Positions 42,719 to 52,474 of a DNA stretch of 64,000 nucleotides are shown here, piece after piece. Origin of the DNA: Haliscomenobacter sp. (GTDB taxonomy: Bacteria > Bacteroidota > Bacteroidia > Chitinophagales > Saprospiraceae); NCBI GenBank assembly GCA_016713275.1, contig JADJPL010000022.1, positions 8,636 through 72,635 on the forward strand. The letters run 5' to 3'. A program made the position numbers and the translations under genes. Numbering within the stretch: position 1 is the first letter of the stretch; each line of letters opens with the position of its first letter. The notes beneath the pieces were generated by a model that was given only the letters and a program-made list of their open reading frames with translations, was not told the origin of the DNA and ran no database searches.

Positions 42719-44492
42719 AATGAACACGTCTATGGTGCTCCTGCCCGAAGTCCCCATGAAAAGGCGCTTGTTCGATCCTAGAGTGGGCATCTTTGCCTCC
42801 CGGGCCACCGTGTTCGACGACAATTCCCAGCGGGTGGAAGAGGAGATATTCACCGACCGCTGGCGGTTGGAACCAAAAAATGCCCAGGATGCCGCCCGTC
42901 AGCAACGCGGCGAACTAATTGAGCCGGCCAAACCCATCGTTTTCTATATCGACCCTGCCACCCCGCATAAATGGCGCCCCTACCTTAAACAAGGCGTAGA
43001 TGACTGGCAGGTAGCTTTTGAGCAGGCCGGATGGAAAAACGCCATTCAGGCAAAAGACTGGCCGGAAAACGATCCCAACATGAGTCTGGAAGATGCCCGG
43101 TATTCCGTCATCCGGTATTTCGCCTCCGACATCGAAAACGCCTACGGACCCAATGTAACCGACCCCCGTTCAGGGGAAGTGATCGAAAGCCATATCGGCT
43201 GGTACCACAACGTCATGAAGCTGCTCAAGCGCTGGTATACTACTCAAACCGCCGCAGTAGACCCCCGCGCCCGCGCGACCAAGTTTAGCGACGAGCTCAT
43301 GGGGCAGTTGGTCCGCTTTGTTTCGTCGCATGAAGTAGGGCACACGATCGGTCTGCGCCACAATTTCGGGGCAAGCCATGCCACGCCGGTAGAAAAACTC
43401 CGGGATAAAGCCTTCATCGATGCCAATGGCCACACGACTTCCATCATGGATTACGCCCGCTTCAACTATGTGGCCCAACCCGAAGACGGGGTGACCAACT
43501 TCTTCCCACGGATCGGAGACTACGACAAATGGGCTATCGAATGGAATTACAAGCCCATCTACAACACGACTGATGCTGAGGAGGACAAGAAGATCCTCAA
43601 CAAATGGTACCTCGAAAAAGTAGTCCCCAACCCACGCCTCCGGTTCATTACCGAATCAAGCCCGGTAGATCCCAGAGCGCAAAGCGAGGACCTGGGCGAT
43701 AACTCCATGCTCGCTTCGGAATACGGCATCAAGAACCTCCAGCGTATTTTACCTAATGTCGTCGAATGGGCAAAAGAAGAAGCTGAAGACTACGACATGG
43801 CGGAAGAGATGTACGGCGATGTGGTTGCCCAGTATCGCCGGTATATCGGCCCCGTAACCAAATGGGTCGGCGGTATCCACGAGACCCCCAAGACCTATGA
43901 AGAGCAAGGCGTGGTTTACGAACCCGCTCCGAAGGATATGCAAAAAAGCGCGGTGGCCTGGCTGAACAAGCACGTTTTCCAAACGCCTGTGTGGCTGATC
44001 GATCCAAAAATTCTCACTCTCATCACCAATGATCTTGGGGTAAACTCCCTGGCGCAAGTGCAGGAATCCGCCATCAACAACCTGCACAATACCAGCAGAT
44101 TACAGCGATTGATTGAAGCAAAGTCCGCCTATCCAAACGCTTATGGAATTGAGGATCTGTATACCGAACTCAAAAACGGCATCTGGTCGGAGTTGAAAAG
44201 CAATCAGACAGTTACAGTACATCGCCGCAACTTGCAGCGAATTTATGTAGAAAAACTGCTCAGCATGCTCAAACCGGCTGCCGGCCCTGCTCCCGCCGCA
44301 TCCCCATTTGCAGCAGCCGCTCCTTCCGTAGATCCGATGAAGACCGATATCATTGCGGTTACCCGTGCTACCCTCAAGGAATTGCATGGAGAACTAAAAG
44401 CAAAAGCCAAGTCCGCTTCCGACAAAATGACGCGTTACCATTATGAGGATTGCGTTATGCGCCTGGAAAAAGGATTGGGACTCGACGATTGA
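42708..44492 (+). CDS. Zinc metalloprotease, catalytic part
   Basis: 594 codons. MNTSMVLLPEVPMKRRLFDPRVG continues the first part. The catalytic motif HEVGHTIGLRH (HExxHxxGxxH) has three zinc-binding histidines, as in metzincin-like enzymes. YIDPATPHKWRPYLKQGVDDWQVAFEQAGWKNA is a family hallmark. A helical C-terminal domain with an Ala/Pro-rich linker ends the protein. Probably secreted or outer-membrane-associated; the substrate is unknown. The 3' end is followed by the family A hairpin element. Confidence 0.88.
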   Translation: MTFEMNTSMVLLPEVPMKRRLFDPRVGIFASRATVFDDNSQRVEEEIFTDRWRLEPKNAQDAARQQRGELIEPAKPIVFYIDPATPHKWRPYLKQGVDDWQVAFEQAGWKNAIQAKDWPENDPNMSLEDARYSVIRYFASDIENAYGPNVTDPRSGEVIESHIGWYHNVMKLLKRWYTTQTAAVDPRARATKFSDELMGQLVRFVSSHEVGHTIGLRHNFGASHATPVEKLRDKAFIDANGHTTSIMDYARFNYVAQPEDGVTNFFPRIGDYDKWAIEWNYKPIYNTTDAEEDKKILNKWYLEKVVPNPRLRFITESSPVDPRAQSEDLGDNSMLASEYGIKNLQRILPNVVEWAKEEAEDYDMAEEMYGDVVAQYRRYIGPVTKWVGGIHETPKTYEEQGVVYEPAPKDMQKSAVAWLNKHVFQTPVWLIDPKILTLITNDLGVNSLAQVQESAINNLHNTSRLQRLIEAKSAYPNAYGIEDLYTELKNGIWSELKSNQTVTVHRRNLQRIYVEKLLSMLKPAAGPAPAASPFAAAAPSVDPMKTDIIAVTRATLKELHGELKAKAKSASDKMTRYHYEDCVMRLEKGLGLDD

Positions 44493-44512
44493 TATTTAGG
44501 CATAAGGTGAAG

Positions 44513-44672
44513 GGGTGCTGTCTCAAAAGACGGTTTTTGCCCTATGCAGCGAAAAAATATTTTCTTTTTTCAATTTCAACAAAAGAATTGCTTAGCAATT
44601 TTTTGTTGAAATTGAAAAAAGAAAATAAAATTTCATGCCGGAGGCAAAGTGTGGTCTTTTGAGACAGCCTCC
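44513..44672. repeat. Family A hairpin element with long inner hairpin (copy 1)
   Basis: 160 bases between convergent genes. The left end GGTGCTGTCTCAAAAGAC and right end GGTCTTTTGAGACAGCCTCC are inverted repeats. Inside, 44559-44591 pairs with 44595-44626 over about 32 bases with one bulge and a TTA loop. A GCCGGAGGC motif stands before the right end. No coding capacity. Terminal CTGTCTCAAAAG is reminiscent of ends of some insertion sequences, so it may be a MITE, or a two-way terminator. Confidence 0.8.
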
Positions 44673-45425
44673 TTACGCCTTACGCCTCCTTTCCCCTCTC
44701 TTGGCCAACAAGGCATGATATAGCTGGTCTTCTATTTCCAACATCCCGGACGAAGCGGCATGGGCTGCCATTCGGTTTCCGCGTTCGCCGGGCAGGAAAA
44801 TCTCCTCCGCCCCGGGCATTTTTTCTGCGGTTTTTATCCGGTCTACAAAGGCGTGCATGGATTGGGTAAACGAATGCGGATCGCCAAACAGGCTCGGATG
44901 CAGGCATACGATCAGATTGCCCCAATCCCCTTTTCCCGTTCCAAGAAAGGAGGCCCCGATCAAAGGCCCCGTCAGCACCTCAACAAGCAAAGACAACCCG
45001 GAGCCCTTGTGGTTTCCGAAAGGAAGGATCGCCCCTTGCAGCGCTGATTTCGGATCAAGGGTTTCGGCGCCGGACGAGTCGATGGCGATGCCGGGAGGCA
45101 AGAGCTTCCCTGCCAGCAACGATTCCACCACGCCAAACCACGCCATAGAGGCCGTGGCCATATCCAATACGATTGGGGTTTCACCCGTTGGAATCCCTAC
45201 GGCTATCGGGTTGGTGCCAAACAACGGTTCCTTTGCCCCAACAGGGGCAACAGCAGGAAAGGACCCGGAAAACACCATTCCGATATACCCCGCCTCGGCC
45301 ATTCGTTTGGCATAAAACCCAATTGCGCCTGTAGAAGACGCCGTGTTCCGTGTGGCAACCAGGGAAACGCCTAAACCCTCTGCTTTTTCCATCGCCCGGG
45401 ACGTGGCATGCTGCATGACGATCAT
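44673..45425 (-). CDS. LDH2-family malate/lactate/ureidoglycolate dehydrogenase, main part (frameshifted)
   Basis: 250 residues, the NAD(P)-binding and catalytic parts of the Ldh2 fold: IVMQHATSRAMEKAEGLGVSLVATRN, GFYAKRMAEAGYIGMVFS, FGTNPIAVGIPTGETPIVLDMATA and FGNHKGSGLSLLVEVLTGPL. The N-terminal part lies upstream in other frames (45571-45669 and the stretch between). Two lost bases, near 45574 and near 45484, explain this. Full length would be about 332 residues. The last codons come from a CCTTACG heptamer pair at the edge of the hairpin element. Confidence 0.82.
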   Translation of the reverse strand: MIVMQHATSRAMEKAEGLGVSLVATRNTASSTGAIGFYAKRMAEAGYIGMVFSGSFPAVAPVGAKEPLFGTNPIAVGIPTGETPIVLDMATASMAWFGVVESLLAGKLLPPGIAIDSSGAETLDPKSALQGAILPFGNHKGSGLSLLVEVLTGPLIGASFLGTGKGDWGNLIVCLHPSLFGDPHSFTQSMHAFVDRIKTAEKMPGAEEIFLPGERGNRMAAHAASSGMLEIEDQLYHALLAKRGERRRKA

Positions 45426-45570
45426 CCCTAAGTGTTGGCCACCGTCAATAACCTCGGAGACCAGCGTTTCATAAACGGTTTCAATCGGTCGATCTGATGG
45501 AGGTCTGGGGGAAGCCCCTTGCCAGTCAGTTTCACCACGCCCTGGTTATTACCCCGGCATTGGGCGTACA

Positions 45571-45669
45571 TCAGGACCGGAAGGTCCCATCAATTTCCGT
45601 TTGCGAAAACCCCTCCAGGGATAGAATTTCAGCTACCAGTTCTTCGAGCGCTTTTAATTGGACTTGCAT
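45571..45669 (-). CDS. LDH2-family dehydrogenase, N-terminal fragment
   Basis: From the ATG at 45669: MQVQLKALEELVAEILSLEG then TEIDGTFRS and a false stop. One more G at 45574-45575 (plus strand) would continue as LMYAQCRGNNQG, a family motif. Too short for automatic calling but clearly the start of the gene at 44673. Confidence 0.6.
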   Translation of the reverse strand: MQVQLKALEELVAEILSLEGFSQTEIDGTFRS

Positions 45670-45715
45670 GGATTCGGTTTAACGTAATAGAAAAAGAAAC
45701 AAAAGGGCCAGCCCA

Positions 45716-46663
45716 TTACACCAGTACCTCCAACCGGCCCGGAAGGGTTTCTATCTCCACGCGAAAGACATCGGAAAAAGGAATTTCCCCATCCATTTCG
45801 ACGATTAGGGGACGAGGAGAAGCAATCGAAATCCGGGCGCCTCGAAACCACTGGAGCAATGGATCGTTGAGGTGGCTTCCTTTCATCATCAGCGGAATTT
45901 TTTGAAGGATGGTCCACTGGTTTATTTTTTTTGCGATCATCATATCCAGCACCCCGTCCTGGACATCGGCCTGGGGGCAGACCCAAAAAGCGCGGCCGAA
46001 GCACCGGCCATTCATGACAGCGACCATGCTGGATTGAAGCGTATGAGTTTCCTGGCCATCCACCTGTACGGTTAAATCCAGGAGGGGGTATTTCCAAAGC
46101 GTTTTCAGGACTGCAGCGAGGTAGCCCAGGAACCCGGTGAGAAACCGGGGAATAGTTGAAAAATTGAACGCAGCATGGGCGCTGAATCCAAGGTTAACCC
46201 CATTGACAAAATACCGATGCCCCGCATCCGAGCCATCCTGATGGAAAGCCCGCAGGCTGCCCACGTCTACCCGATGCCGCTTCCCGGAGGCGATCCTGGC
46301 CACTGCTACTGCCCAGGAATACCCTTGCTGGCCAATTTCAGGCAACGGCGGGAGCATTTTGATAAAATCATCGCCATTGCCCACCGGGATGATCCCCATC
46401 GGAAACGAGGAACCTCCTCCTGAAACCTGAAGCAACCCATTGGCCACTTCGTGGATCGTTCCGTCTCCTCCTACCGCTACCACAGCCTGGAAACCACGCC
46501 CTTCGGCTTCCATGGCCAGGTCTTTGGCGTGCAAAGGCGCGTTCGTTGTCTTTATTTCTACCTGCATGCCGTGGGCCAGCAAGCTTTGGTAGATCTGAGG
46601 CCATACCGCTTGGGCCTTGCCTCTGCCCGCTTGCGGATTGTAAATCACAAATAATCGGTTCAT
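45716..46663 (-). CDS. Diacylglycerol/lipid kinase family protein
   Basis: 315 residues from the ATG at 46663. DAGK catalytic domain: YNPQAGRGKA, VVAVGGDGTIHEVANGL (the GGDGT nucleotide motif) and IIPVGNGDDFIKML. The C-terminal half with KINQWTILQKIPLMMKG and RISIASPRPLIVEMDGE is the YegS/BmrU-type second domain. It phosphorylates diacylglycerol or a related lipid and is cytoplasmic at the membrane. The family usually reads GGDGTINEVANGL and GTGNDFA; the GNGDDF here is a mild variation. It is upstream of the LDH2 gene, same strand. Confidence 0.88.
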   Translation of the reverse strand: MNRLFVIYNPQAGRGKAQAVWPQIYQSLLAHGMQVEIKTTNAPLHAKDLAMEAEGRGFQAVVAVGGDGTIHEVANGLLQVSGGGSSFPMGIIPVGNGDDFIKMLPPLPEIGQQGYSWAVAVARIASGKRHRVDVGSLRAFHQDGSDAGHRYFVNGVNLGFSAHAAFNFSTIPRFLTGFLGYLAAVLKTLWKYPLLDLTVQVDGQETHTLQSSMVAVMNGRCFGRAFWVCPQADVQDGVLDMMIAKKINQWTILQKIPLMMKGSHLNDPLLQWFRGARISIASPRPLIVEMDGEIPFSDVFRVEIETLPGRLEVLV

Positions 46664-46890
46664 TTCCTCCAAGGGTTTTTGGTGTCCAAAAGAAAACCGG
46701 CAATTCACCGCAAAAAGATATCCAAATAAAAATTGGCAACGCCTATTCAGATGGCAATAAACGACGTTTCAACAATTTTTATTAAAATTTTTATACCTGT
46801 TACTAAAAAATGTCCTACCTTTCGAGCGAAGATCAACATAAATCCAAGCTTTTTTAGATCCTTCATAATAACAGTCGGGTGATTTCTTAC

Positions 46891-46919
46891 AAGAGCGAAG
46901 CAATTATGCCTTCGCTCTT
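46891..46919 (+). terminator. Intrinsic terminator in the lolD leader
   Basis: AAGAGCGAAG (46891-46900) and CTTCGCTCTT (46910-46919) form a perfect 10-base stem with a 9-base loop, followed by T5-C-T3. It stands 86 bases before the lolD start, so it ends either a short upstream transcript (from near 46825) or attenuates lolD. Confidence 0.75.
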
Positions 46920-47004
46920 TTTCTTTCTACGCTTTCCAAGAGAATTTGGGACCCAGATTTTGGCGGGGCCGGGAAGGGTTGTATTTTCGCCCAAAACCCA
47001 AACA

Positions 47005-47673
47005 GTGATTCAGGCAAGCGGAATTCAAAAATCCTACGGAAAATTACACGTGCTTAAAGGTGTCGATATTGAAATCGGACGCGCGGAGATTGTCGCCATC
47101 ATCGGGAAATCGGGGGCAGGCAAAAGCACCCTGCTGCATATCCTGGGCACGCTCGACCAGGCGGACAAAGGCGAGATCCGCATCGATGGGGAAGCTGTCG
47201 CCCAGTTAAACGCGGCGCGGCTGGCCGCTTTCCGAAACAAACATATTGGGTTTATCTTTCAATTCCACCACCTGCTGCCCGAGTTTACCGCGCTGGAAAA
47301 TGTATGCATTCCAGCCTTTATCGGAGGCCAAACCGAGGCAAGCGCCGAACCCCGGGCCAAAGAGTTGCTCGACTACCTCGGGCTGGGAGGCCGCATCCAC
47401 CACAAACCCGGGCAGCTTTCCGGCGGCGAGCAACAGCGTGTTGCGGTAGCCCGGGCATTGGTCAACCAACCTTCTGTGGTGTTTGCAGACGAGCCCTCCG
47501 GAAACCTGGACTCCGTCTCTTCCCAGGAACTACATCAGCTCCTGTTTAGCCTTCGAAAAGATTTCGGGCAAACGTTCGTCATCGTCACCCATAACGCCGA
47601 GTTAGCCCGCATGAGCGACCGGCGGCTTGAAATGAAAGACGGAAAGCTGCTTTCCGAACCTCCAGCCCTCTAA
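47005..47673 (+). CDS. ABC transporter ATP-binding protein, LolD-like
   Basis: 222 residues from the GTG at 47005. This start is chosen because the family begins with IQASGIQKSYGKLHVLKGVD and because the longer frame would cross a terminator. Walker A GKSGAGKST near residue 34, signature LSGGEQQRVAVARAL near 138, Walker B VVFADEPSGNLD near 158, H-loop VTHNAEL. LolD drives the release of lipoproteins from the inner membrane by LolCE, which is not in the window. The next gene is a large envelope TPR protein. Confidence 0.85.
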   Translation: MIQASGIQKSYGKLHVLKGVDIEIGRAEIVAIIGKSGAGKSTLLHILGTLDQADKGEIRIDGEAVAQLNAARLAAFRNKHIGFIFQFHHLLPEFTALENVCIPAFIGGQTEASAEPRAKELLDYLGLGGRIHHKPGQLSGGEQQRVAVARALVNQPSVVFADEPSGNLDSVSSQELHQLLFSLRKDFGQTFVIVTHNAELARMSDRRLEMKDGKLLSEPPAL

Positions 47674-47689
47674 CCCGCTTATTCGCAAC

Positions 47690-47821
47690 CAGACGTTGGA
47701 CGTTAGCCTTCCAGACCCAAGCAAAAATGTACCTGCCTCCGGACACCCCGTACGGGCCATTTACTGCTCCGCTCTGCCCAAAGCCCATTTCGAACGTCCA
47801 ACAACCAACGGCTAATGTCTA
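47690..47821. repeat. Paired heptamer blocks, inverted (47690-47710 and 47794-47821)
   Basis: CAGACGT, TGGACGT, TAGCCTT face ACGTCCA, ACAACCA, ACGGCTA, ATGTCTA across 83 bases; the two blocks share inverted units such as TGGACGT/ACGTCCA. They lie just after lolD. Confidence 0.55.
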
Positions 47822-47943
47822 CTATTAAAATGTTAAAATTTTATAAATTGGGCAACGAAAAGCAATGTCCGCCCCTTGCTGTGTAGTTATTGGTTCAGTA
47901 TAGTCTGATTCTCAACCAACTTTTGAAAACAATACACCTGAAT

Positions 47944-50463
47944 ATGCTTTCCAGAAGTATCCTTTTCCTGCTTTTTTTGTTCCTGGGATCGGCTGCCATC
48001 CAGGGCCAGCAAACGTCCGTCTATACGGATGCCCAAAAAGCGTTCAAGCAAGGCCTGCAGTTTTACGAAAACGGCCTGCTCGCCAAAGCCAAGCGGGAGT
48101 TTCAAAAAACCACCGACCTGCTGCTGCCGGTCAATGAGGCGGAAGCCGGCATGCTGCGCACCCAGGCGCAATTGTACCAGGCCAAATGCGCTGTTCAACT
48201 TGAATTGAAAGACGGGGAAGCTACGACCCTGAATTTTATCCGCTCTTTACGCCCTGATCCGGAGTACCAGCAGGCGCTGGTCGATATGGGAGACTTCTAC
48301 TTTAACAACCGGCGCTATGAGGAAGCCCTGGATTACTATGCGGAAATTCCCGCTTCGGGCCTTCCCCGAGATCAAATGGCTCAGGTTCGTTTCCGGCAAG
48401 GGTATGCCCATTTCGCAAAAAAAGAGTATACTGCTGCTAAATCGTATCTCAAGGACATCAGCGCCGACGCCGAGTCGGAGTACCATGCCCCTTCCAATTA
48501 CTATCTGGGACTATGCTATTTTTACGAAGGCGACTACAACCAAGCCTACCGGGCGTTCAGCGTCGTCGAAAAAGTACCAGAGTACAAAAATGAATTACCC
48601 TATATTCAGGCCCAGATTCTTTTTGCCCAACGAAAGTTTGACGAAGTGATCGCCAAGGCCGGCCCGCTCACAAACGATCCGCGCGCCAGCAACCTGAAGG
48701 AAATCCGCCAGATCGTCGGCCAGGCGTATTTTGAAAAAGGGGATTACAAAAACGCCCTGCCCCACCTCGAGTATTACGCCTCCCGATCCAGCAAGCTCCG
48801 GGAAGAGGAGCTCTACCAGGTAGGATTTGCCCAATACCAGGAAAAGAAATACCAGGAAGCCATCCGCAACCTCAAACCGCTTTCCACCGCCAACTCCCCC
48901 ATTGGCCAGAACGCCATGTTCTATCTGGCGAACTGCTACCTCCAGCTTGGCGACAAGAACAACGCCCTCGCTGCCCTCGGAACGGCCAAGCGGCTTACCT
49001 ACGATCCCGTTCTGCAGGAGGACGCCCTCTTCAACCACGCCAAACTGGCCTACGAGCTCAACCTGCCCCGCGAAGCAGCCAACGACCTCCAGGAGATCCA
49101 GCCCAACTCCCGCTATTATGGCCAGGCGCAGCAGTTGCTCAGCGAAGTGCTGCTTGGTTACCGCGACTACCAGCAAGCACTTACCATCATAGAGGAGATG
49201 ATGAAAACCAACCGCACCCCGCAGCTTGCCCTCACCTACCAGAAAGTAGCGCTGAACCGCGGAATTCAGTTGCTGCAAAACAACGACCCGGCAGGCGCAA
49301 GGCCCTTCTTCCAAAAAGCCGTGGACAACCCGGCTGATCCGAAATTGCAGGCTGTCGGCCTCTTTTGGCTGGGCGACGTTGCCAACCGCCTGGAGCAATA
49401 TCAGGAAAGCATGCAGTATATCGACCGGTTCCTGACGGCCTCCAGAAGCCTGAGCGAACTGCCCGACGAAGCAAATACCATTACCGCCAGCTACCTCCAG
49501 GGATACAACCACCTGAAAACCAATAGCTACGACCGAGCTCGTTCCTTCTTTCAGGCAACGGTGGACGGAATCGCGCGCAACCGGCGTTTTATCACCAACA
49601 CGCAAATCACCAACGAATTGCTGGGGGACGCTACCATGCGGCTCGGAGACGCCTACTTCCGCATCAACCAGTATAACAGCGCTGCCCAATATTACGACGA
49701 GGTGATTTCCAAACGCTATGCAGGCTATGATTACGCCATTTTCCAAAAAGCGATTATCGAAGGGCTGCGCGGCCGGAAAACCGAGGAGATCATCGCTTTG
49801 GAGCGTCTGGAGAAGGAATTTCCCAACTCCGAGTATACCGACGACGCCCTGCTCCGCCTGGGTATGACTTACCAGGAAATCGGCAAACTCAGCCAGGCGA
49901 TTGACCCGCTGCGGACGCTGACCACCAAATACCGCAATAAATCGCCCCTCGTTAACCAAGCTCTGCTGCAGCTTGGCCTTATCGCCTACAACATGGGCAA
50001 CTACGAAGGCGCCATTAATTATTACAAACAGGTATTCACCAATACCCCCGAACCGGCAGAAGCCAGTCAGGCGCTCGCGGCGCTGGAAGAAATTTATATC
50101 AAAGACCTCGGCCGCCTCGGCGATTACACCGCCTTCCTGGAAACCGTCCCGGGCTACAAGGTCGACAATTACGTCCGGGATTCGATTACGTACAAAACGG
50201 CGCAGATCCAGTTCGAGAACGCGGATTACCAGCGCGCTGCCGAATCCTTCAGCAGCTATATCCGCAGTTTCCCCAAAGGACTGAATATCATCCCGGCCTA
50301 TTACAACCGAGGCGAGTGCTACAGCGTACTGCGCCAGTATACCCAGGCATTAAAAGACTACGAAGCCGTCATCCAGCAGGGCGCCAGCCGGTTCTTTGTG
50401 AAAGCGCTTGAAAAAGCGGCTATCATCGCCTACAACCACGAACTGGACTTCGAAAAATCCTGA
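47944..50463 (+). CDS. Large periplasmic TPR protein, main part (frameshifted)
   Basis: 839 residues from the ATG at 47944, with a signal peptide (SRSILFLLFLFLGSAAIQGQ). At least fifteen TPR-like units, such as LGDAYFRINQYNSAAQYYDEVISKRY and LGLIAYNMGNYEGAINYYKQVF. Such roughly 1,000-residue TPR proteins in Bacteroidota typically precede an outer-membrane beta-barrel, as here. The frame ends at a false stop after DFEKS: one C lost at 50459-50460 (CCTG for CCCTG) would continue SLKFYTELEKN. Probably an assembly or scaffold partner of the barrel. Confidence 0.82.
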   Translation: MLSRSILFLLFLFLGSAAIQGQQTSVYTDAQKAFKQGLQFYENGLLAKAKREFQKTTDLLLPVNEAEAGMLRTQAQLYQAKCAVQLELKDGEATTLNFIRSLRPDPEYQQALVDMGDFYFNNRRYEEALDYYAEIPASGLPRDQMAQVRFRQGYAHFAKKEYTAAKSYLKDISADAESEYHAPSNYYLGLCYFYEGDYNQAYRAFSVVEKVPEYKNELPYIQAQILFAQRKFDEVIAKAGPLTNDPRASNLKEIRQIVGQAYFEKGDYKNALPHLEYYASRSSKLREEELYQVGFAQYQEKKYQEAIRNLKPLSTANSPIGQNAMFYLANCYLQLGDKNNALAALGTAKRLTYDPVLQEDALFNHAKLAYELNLPREAANDLQEIQPNSRYYGQAQQLLSEVLLGYRDYQQALTIIEEMMKTNRTPQLALTYQKVALNRGIQLLQNNDPAGARPFFQKAVDNPADPKLQAVGLFWLGDVANRLEQYQESMQYIDRFLTASRSLSELPDEANTITASYLQGYNHLKTNSYDRARSFFQATVDGIARNRRFITNTQITNELLGDATMRLGDAYFRINQYNSAAQYYDEVISKRYAGYDYAIFQKAIIEGLRGRKTEEIIALERLEKEFPNSEYTDDALLRLGMTYQEIGKLSQAIDPLRTLTTKYRNKSPLVNQALLQLGLIAYNMGNYEGAINYYKQVFTNTPEPAEASQALAALEEIYIKDLGRLGDYTAFLETVPGYKVDNYVRDSITYKTAQIQFENADYQRAAESFSSYIRSFPKGLNIIPAYYNRGECYSVLRQYTQALKDYEAVIQQGASRFFVKALEKAAIIAYNHELDFEKS

Positions 50464-50504
50464 AGTTTTACACCGAACTGGAAAAAAATGCCACTTCCGA
50501 AGAT

Positions 50505-51104
50505 ATGCTCTTCGAAGCGCAGCTAGGCGCTTTGCGGAGCGCTTACCGTACGAAGAATAGCGCTTCCGTTTATAGCTATGCTGCCAAAGTCAACAACAAC
50601 CCAAGGGCCAACAACGCCCAAATCGCCACCGCCAATTTTTACCTGGGCAAACTGGCCTTTGACAACCAGGATTTCAACAACGCCCTCAGTGGGTTTCAGA
50701 AGGTGGTTCAACTCTCCGACAACGAGCAGACCGCCGAGGCGCGCTACCTCATCGCCTATATCTACTACCAGCGCCGGGATTTGAATAAAGCCCAGGAGCT
50801 CTGCCTCAAAGCCAACCAGGAAAGCTCGGCTTACCCCTATTGGGTCGCCAACAGCGTATTGCTGCTCGCCGACGTCATGGCCGAAAAAGGAGACCTCTAC
50901 AACGCCCGGGCCGTTCTGGAAGCGCTGCTCGAAAACTATAACGAGGACCAGGAGCTGGTCACTAAAGCCAAGACGCGGCTTGGACAAATCAACCGGCAGA
51001 TCGAGCAAAGCAGCATCCTGAACAAGAGCGGCGGATCGGAAAACCGGGGATTAAGCCCATGTTCAAACCCAAATCCTTTAATAACGATAATTCATTATAT
51101 ATGA
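50505..51104 (+). CDS. Large periplasmic TPR protein, C-terminal part
   Basis: About 200 residues (real from 50462): TPR units such as ATANFYLGKLAFDNQDFNNALSGFQK and LIAYIYYQRRDLNKAQELCLKA, then LLENYNEDQELVTKAKTRL. The tail after SSILNKSGG looks out of frame, so a further shift near 51040 is possible. The stop overlaps the next ATG (ATGA at 51101-51104). Confidence 0.75.
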   Translation: MLFEAQLGALRSAYRTKNSASVYSYAAKVNNNPRANNAQIATANFYLGKLAFDNQDFNNALSGFQKVVQLSDNEQTAEARYLIAYIYYQRRDLNKAQELCLKANQESSAYPYWVANSVLLLADVMAEKGDLYNARAVLEALLENYNEDQELVTKAKTRLGQINRQIEQSSILNKSGGSENRGLSPCSNPNPLITIIHYI

Positions 51105-52474
51105 AACGCTTAGCGATTATTCTAACCCTCTTTTCCGCAGCGATACTGCCCCTTGGAAGCCTGTTCGCCCAGGGAGGCCTTCAAACCGGCGAAGTCGATA
51201 TCATCAAGCAATTCAATGCCCGGCTGGCGGATGCCGACCGTTTCCTGTTCGCGCCCCAGCTTCCTCCGCTGGATACGTTTACCAAAAAACAAACCTATGC
51301 GATCACGAACCGGCCGCTGAATGTCCAGTACCTGCCTCCCAGAATCCTTCCCAAAACGCTCCAAAACGAGCCCAAAGACCCTATCTATAACGGGTATGCC
51401 CGGCTTGGCGCGGGGTTTCCGAAAGCCATCCTCGTGGAAGGAGCTTACGACCTCGTCAATAAAGAAGGCCTGGATGTAGGGTTTGATCTCCGGCATCTGT
51501 CCATGAACAACGAAGGCAAAGTGGAAAACCAGCGGTTTGCCGACAACGACTTTGGGCTCCACGCCGGGTTTCACTCTGACCAGGGGTTCAGTGTTGCCGG
51601 CAACCTGAACTACAGCCGGGATTTCCTCCATTTCTATGGCTATACCGATCTGGATGACGATTTTGCTTCGGAATTAACCTACGACGCAGAAGACGTGAAA
51701 CAACGCTTCTCCTTGCTGAGCGGCAACGTCAAGCTTTACAACAATCAGCGAACTGCCGGTGGAATTGACTACTCGGCCAGCCTGGATTTTTATACCATGG
51801 AGGACCTCTACGCCTCCCGGGAAGGCGGTATCGATCTGGTATTGAAAGGAACCAAATGGTTTGAAGACCGCCACCCCCTCACGATTCAACTGCAAACGGA
51901 CTTCAGCGGATACCGCGACAGCTCGAAACAGTCCCTGAATAACTTCTTCCTCACGCCCTCCTATTCTTATCACGGAGACCGGTTCCGCGTTAAGCTCGGA
52001 CTGAACCTCGCCAATTTCGACGACGAGTTCACCTTCTACCCTATCCTGGAAGCATCCCTCAATGTGGTCGACAACCTCGTCACGGCTTTTGCCGGCACGG
52101 AAGGCGGCCTGCAGAAAAACAATTTTCGCGCCCTGACGGAGTATAACCCCTACCTGACTTCCCGGCCAAAGCTGAAAAACACCTTCTACAGCCATTACTA
52201 CGGCGGGATCAAGGGAGAATACCGGGGCGTGCAGTACCGCGCGCAAGTGGGCTATAAGGATGTAAAGAACCTGGCCCTCTTCCTGACCAACGGAGATTCG
52301 ATCCCCCGATTCAACGTGCTGTATGATACCGGGGGGATTTTTTCCATCACCGCCGAACTGCGCACTCAACTGATCGAAGGCCTCGAACTGAACGGCCGGT
52401 TCACCCAAATTTTCTTCTCCCTCGACCGGGAAGAAAAACCTTGGCACCCTGCCCAGTTTAGGCCTCAAACGTAG
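51101..52474 (+). CDS. Outer-membrane beta-barrel protein, main part (frameshifted)
   Basis: 457 residues from the ATG at 51101 with signal peptide (ending GSLFAQ). A TonB-receptor-like barrel without a plug domain: GYARLGAGFPKAILVEGAYDL and FGLHAGFHSDQGFSVAGNLNYS are barrel strands, followed by many amphipathic strands. The frame is lost at GG 52461-52462; one more G gives FRASNVGAAYSG and the next fragment. Expected in the outer membrane, next to the TPR protein. Confidence 0.78.
   Translation: MKRLAIILTLFSAAILPLGSLFAQGGLQTGEVDIIKQFNARLADADRFLFAPQLPPLDTFTKKQTYAITNRPLNVQYLPPRILPKTLQNEPKDPIYNGYARLGAGFPKAILVEGAYDLVNKEGLDVGFDLRHLSMNNEGKVENQRFADNDFGLHAGFHSDQGFSVAGNLNYSRDFLHFYGYTDLDDDFASELTYDAEDVKQRFSLLSGNVKLYNNQRTAGGIDYSASLDFYTMEDLYASREGGIDLVLKGTKWFEDRHPLTIQLQTDFSGYRDSSKQSLNNFFLTPSYSYHGDRFRVKLGLNLANFDDEFTFYPILEASLNVVDNLVTAFAGTEGGLQKNNFRALTEYNPYLTSRPKLKNTFYSHYYGGIKGEYRGVQYRAQVGYKDVKNLALFLTNGDSIPRFNVLYDTGGIFSITAELRTQLIEGLELNGRFTQIFFSLDREEKPWHPAQFRPQT

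Noticed and set aside
46879..47004. N-terminal extension of LolD from the ATG at 46879
   Set aside because: It would run through an intrinsic terminator and adds residues not found in the family.
48595..49959. Minus-strand open frame of 454 codons opposite the TPR gene
   Set aside because: Shadow of TPR coding sequence; no recognisable protein features, while the plus strand is an obvious TPR solenoid.
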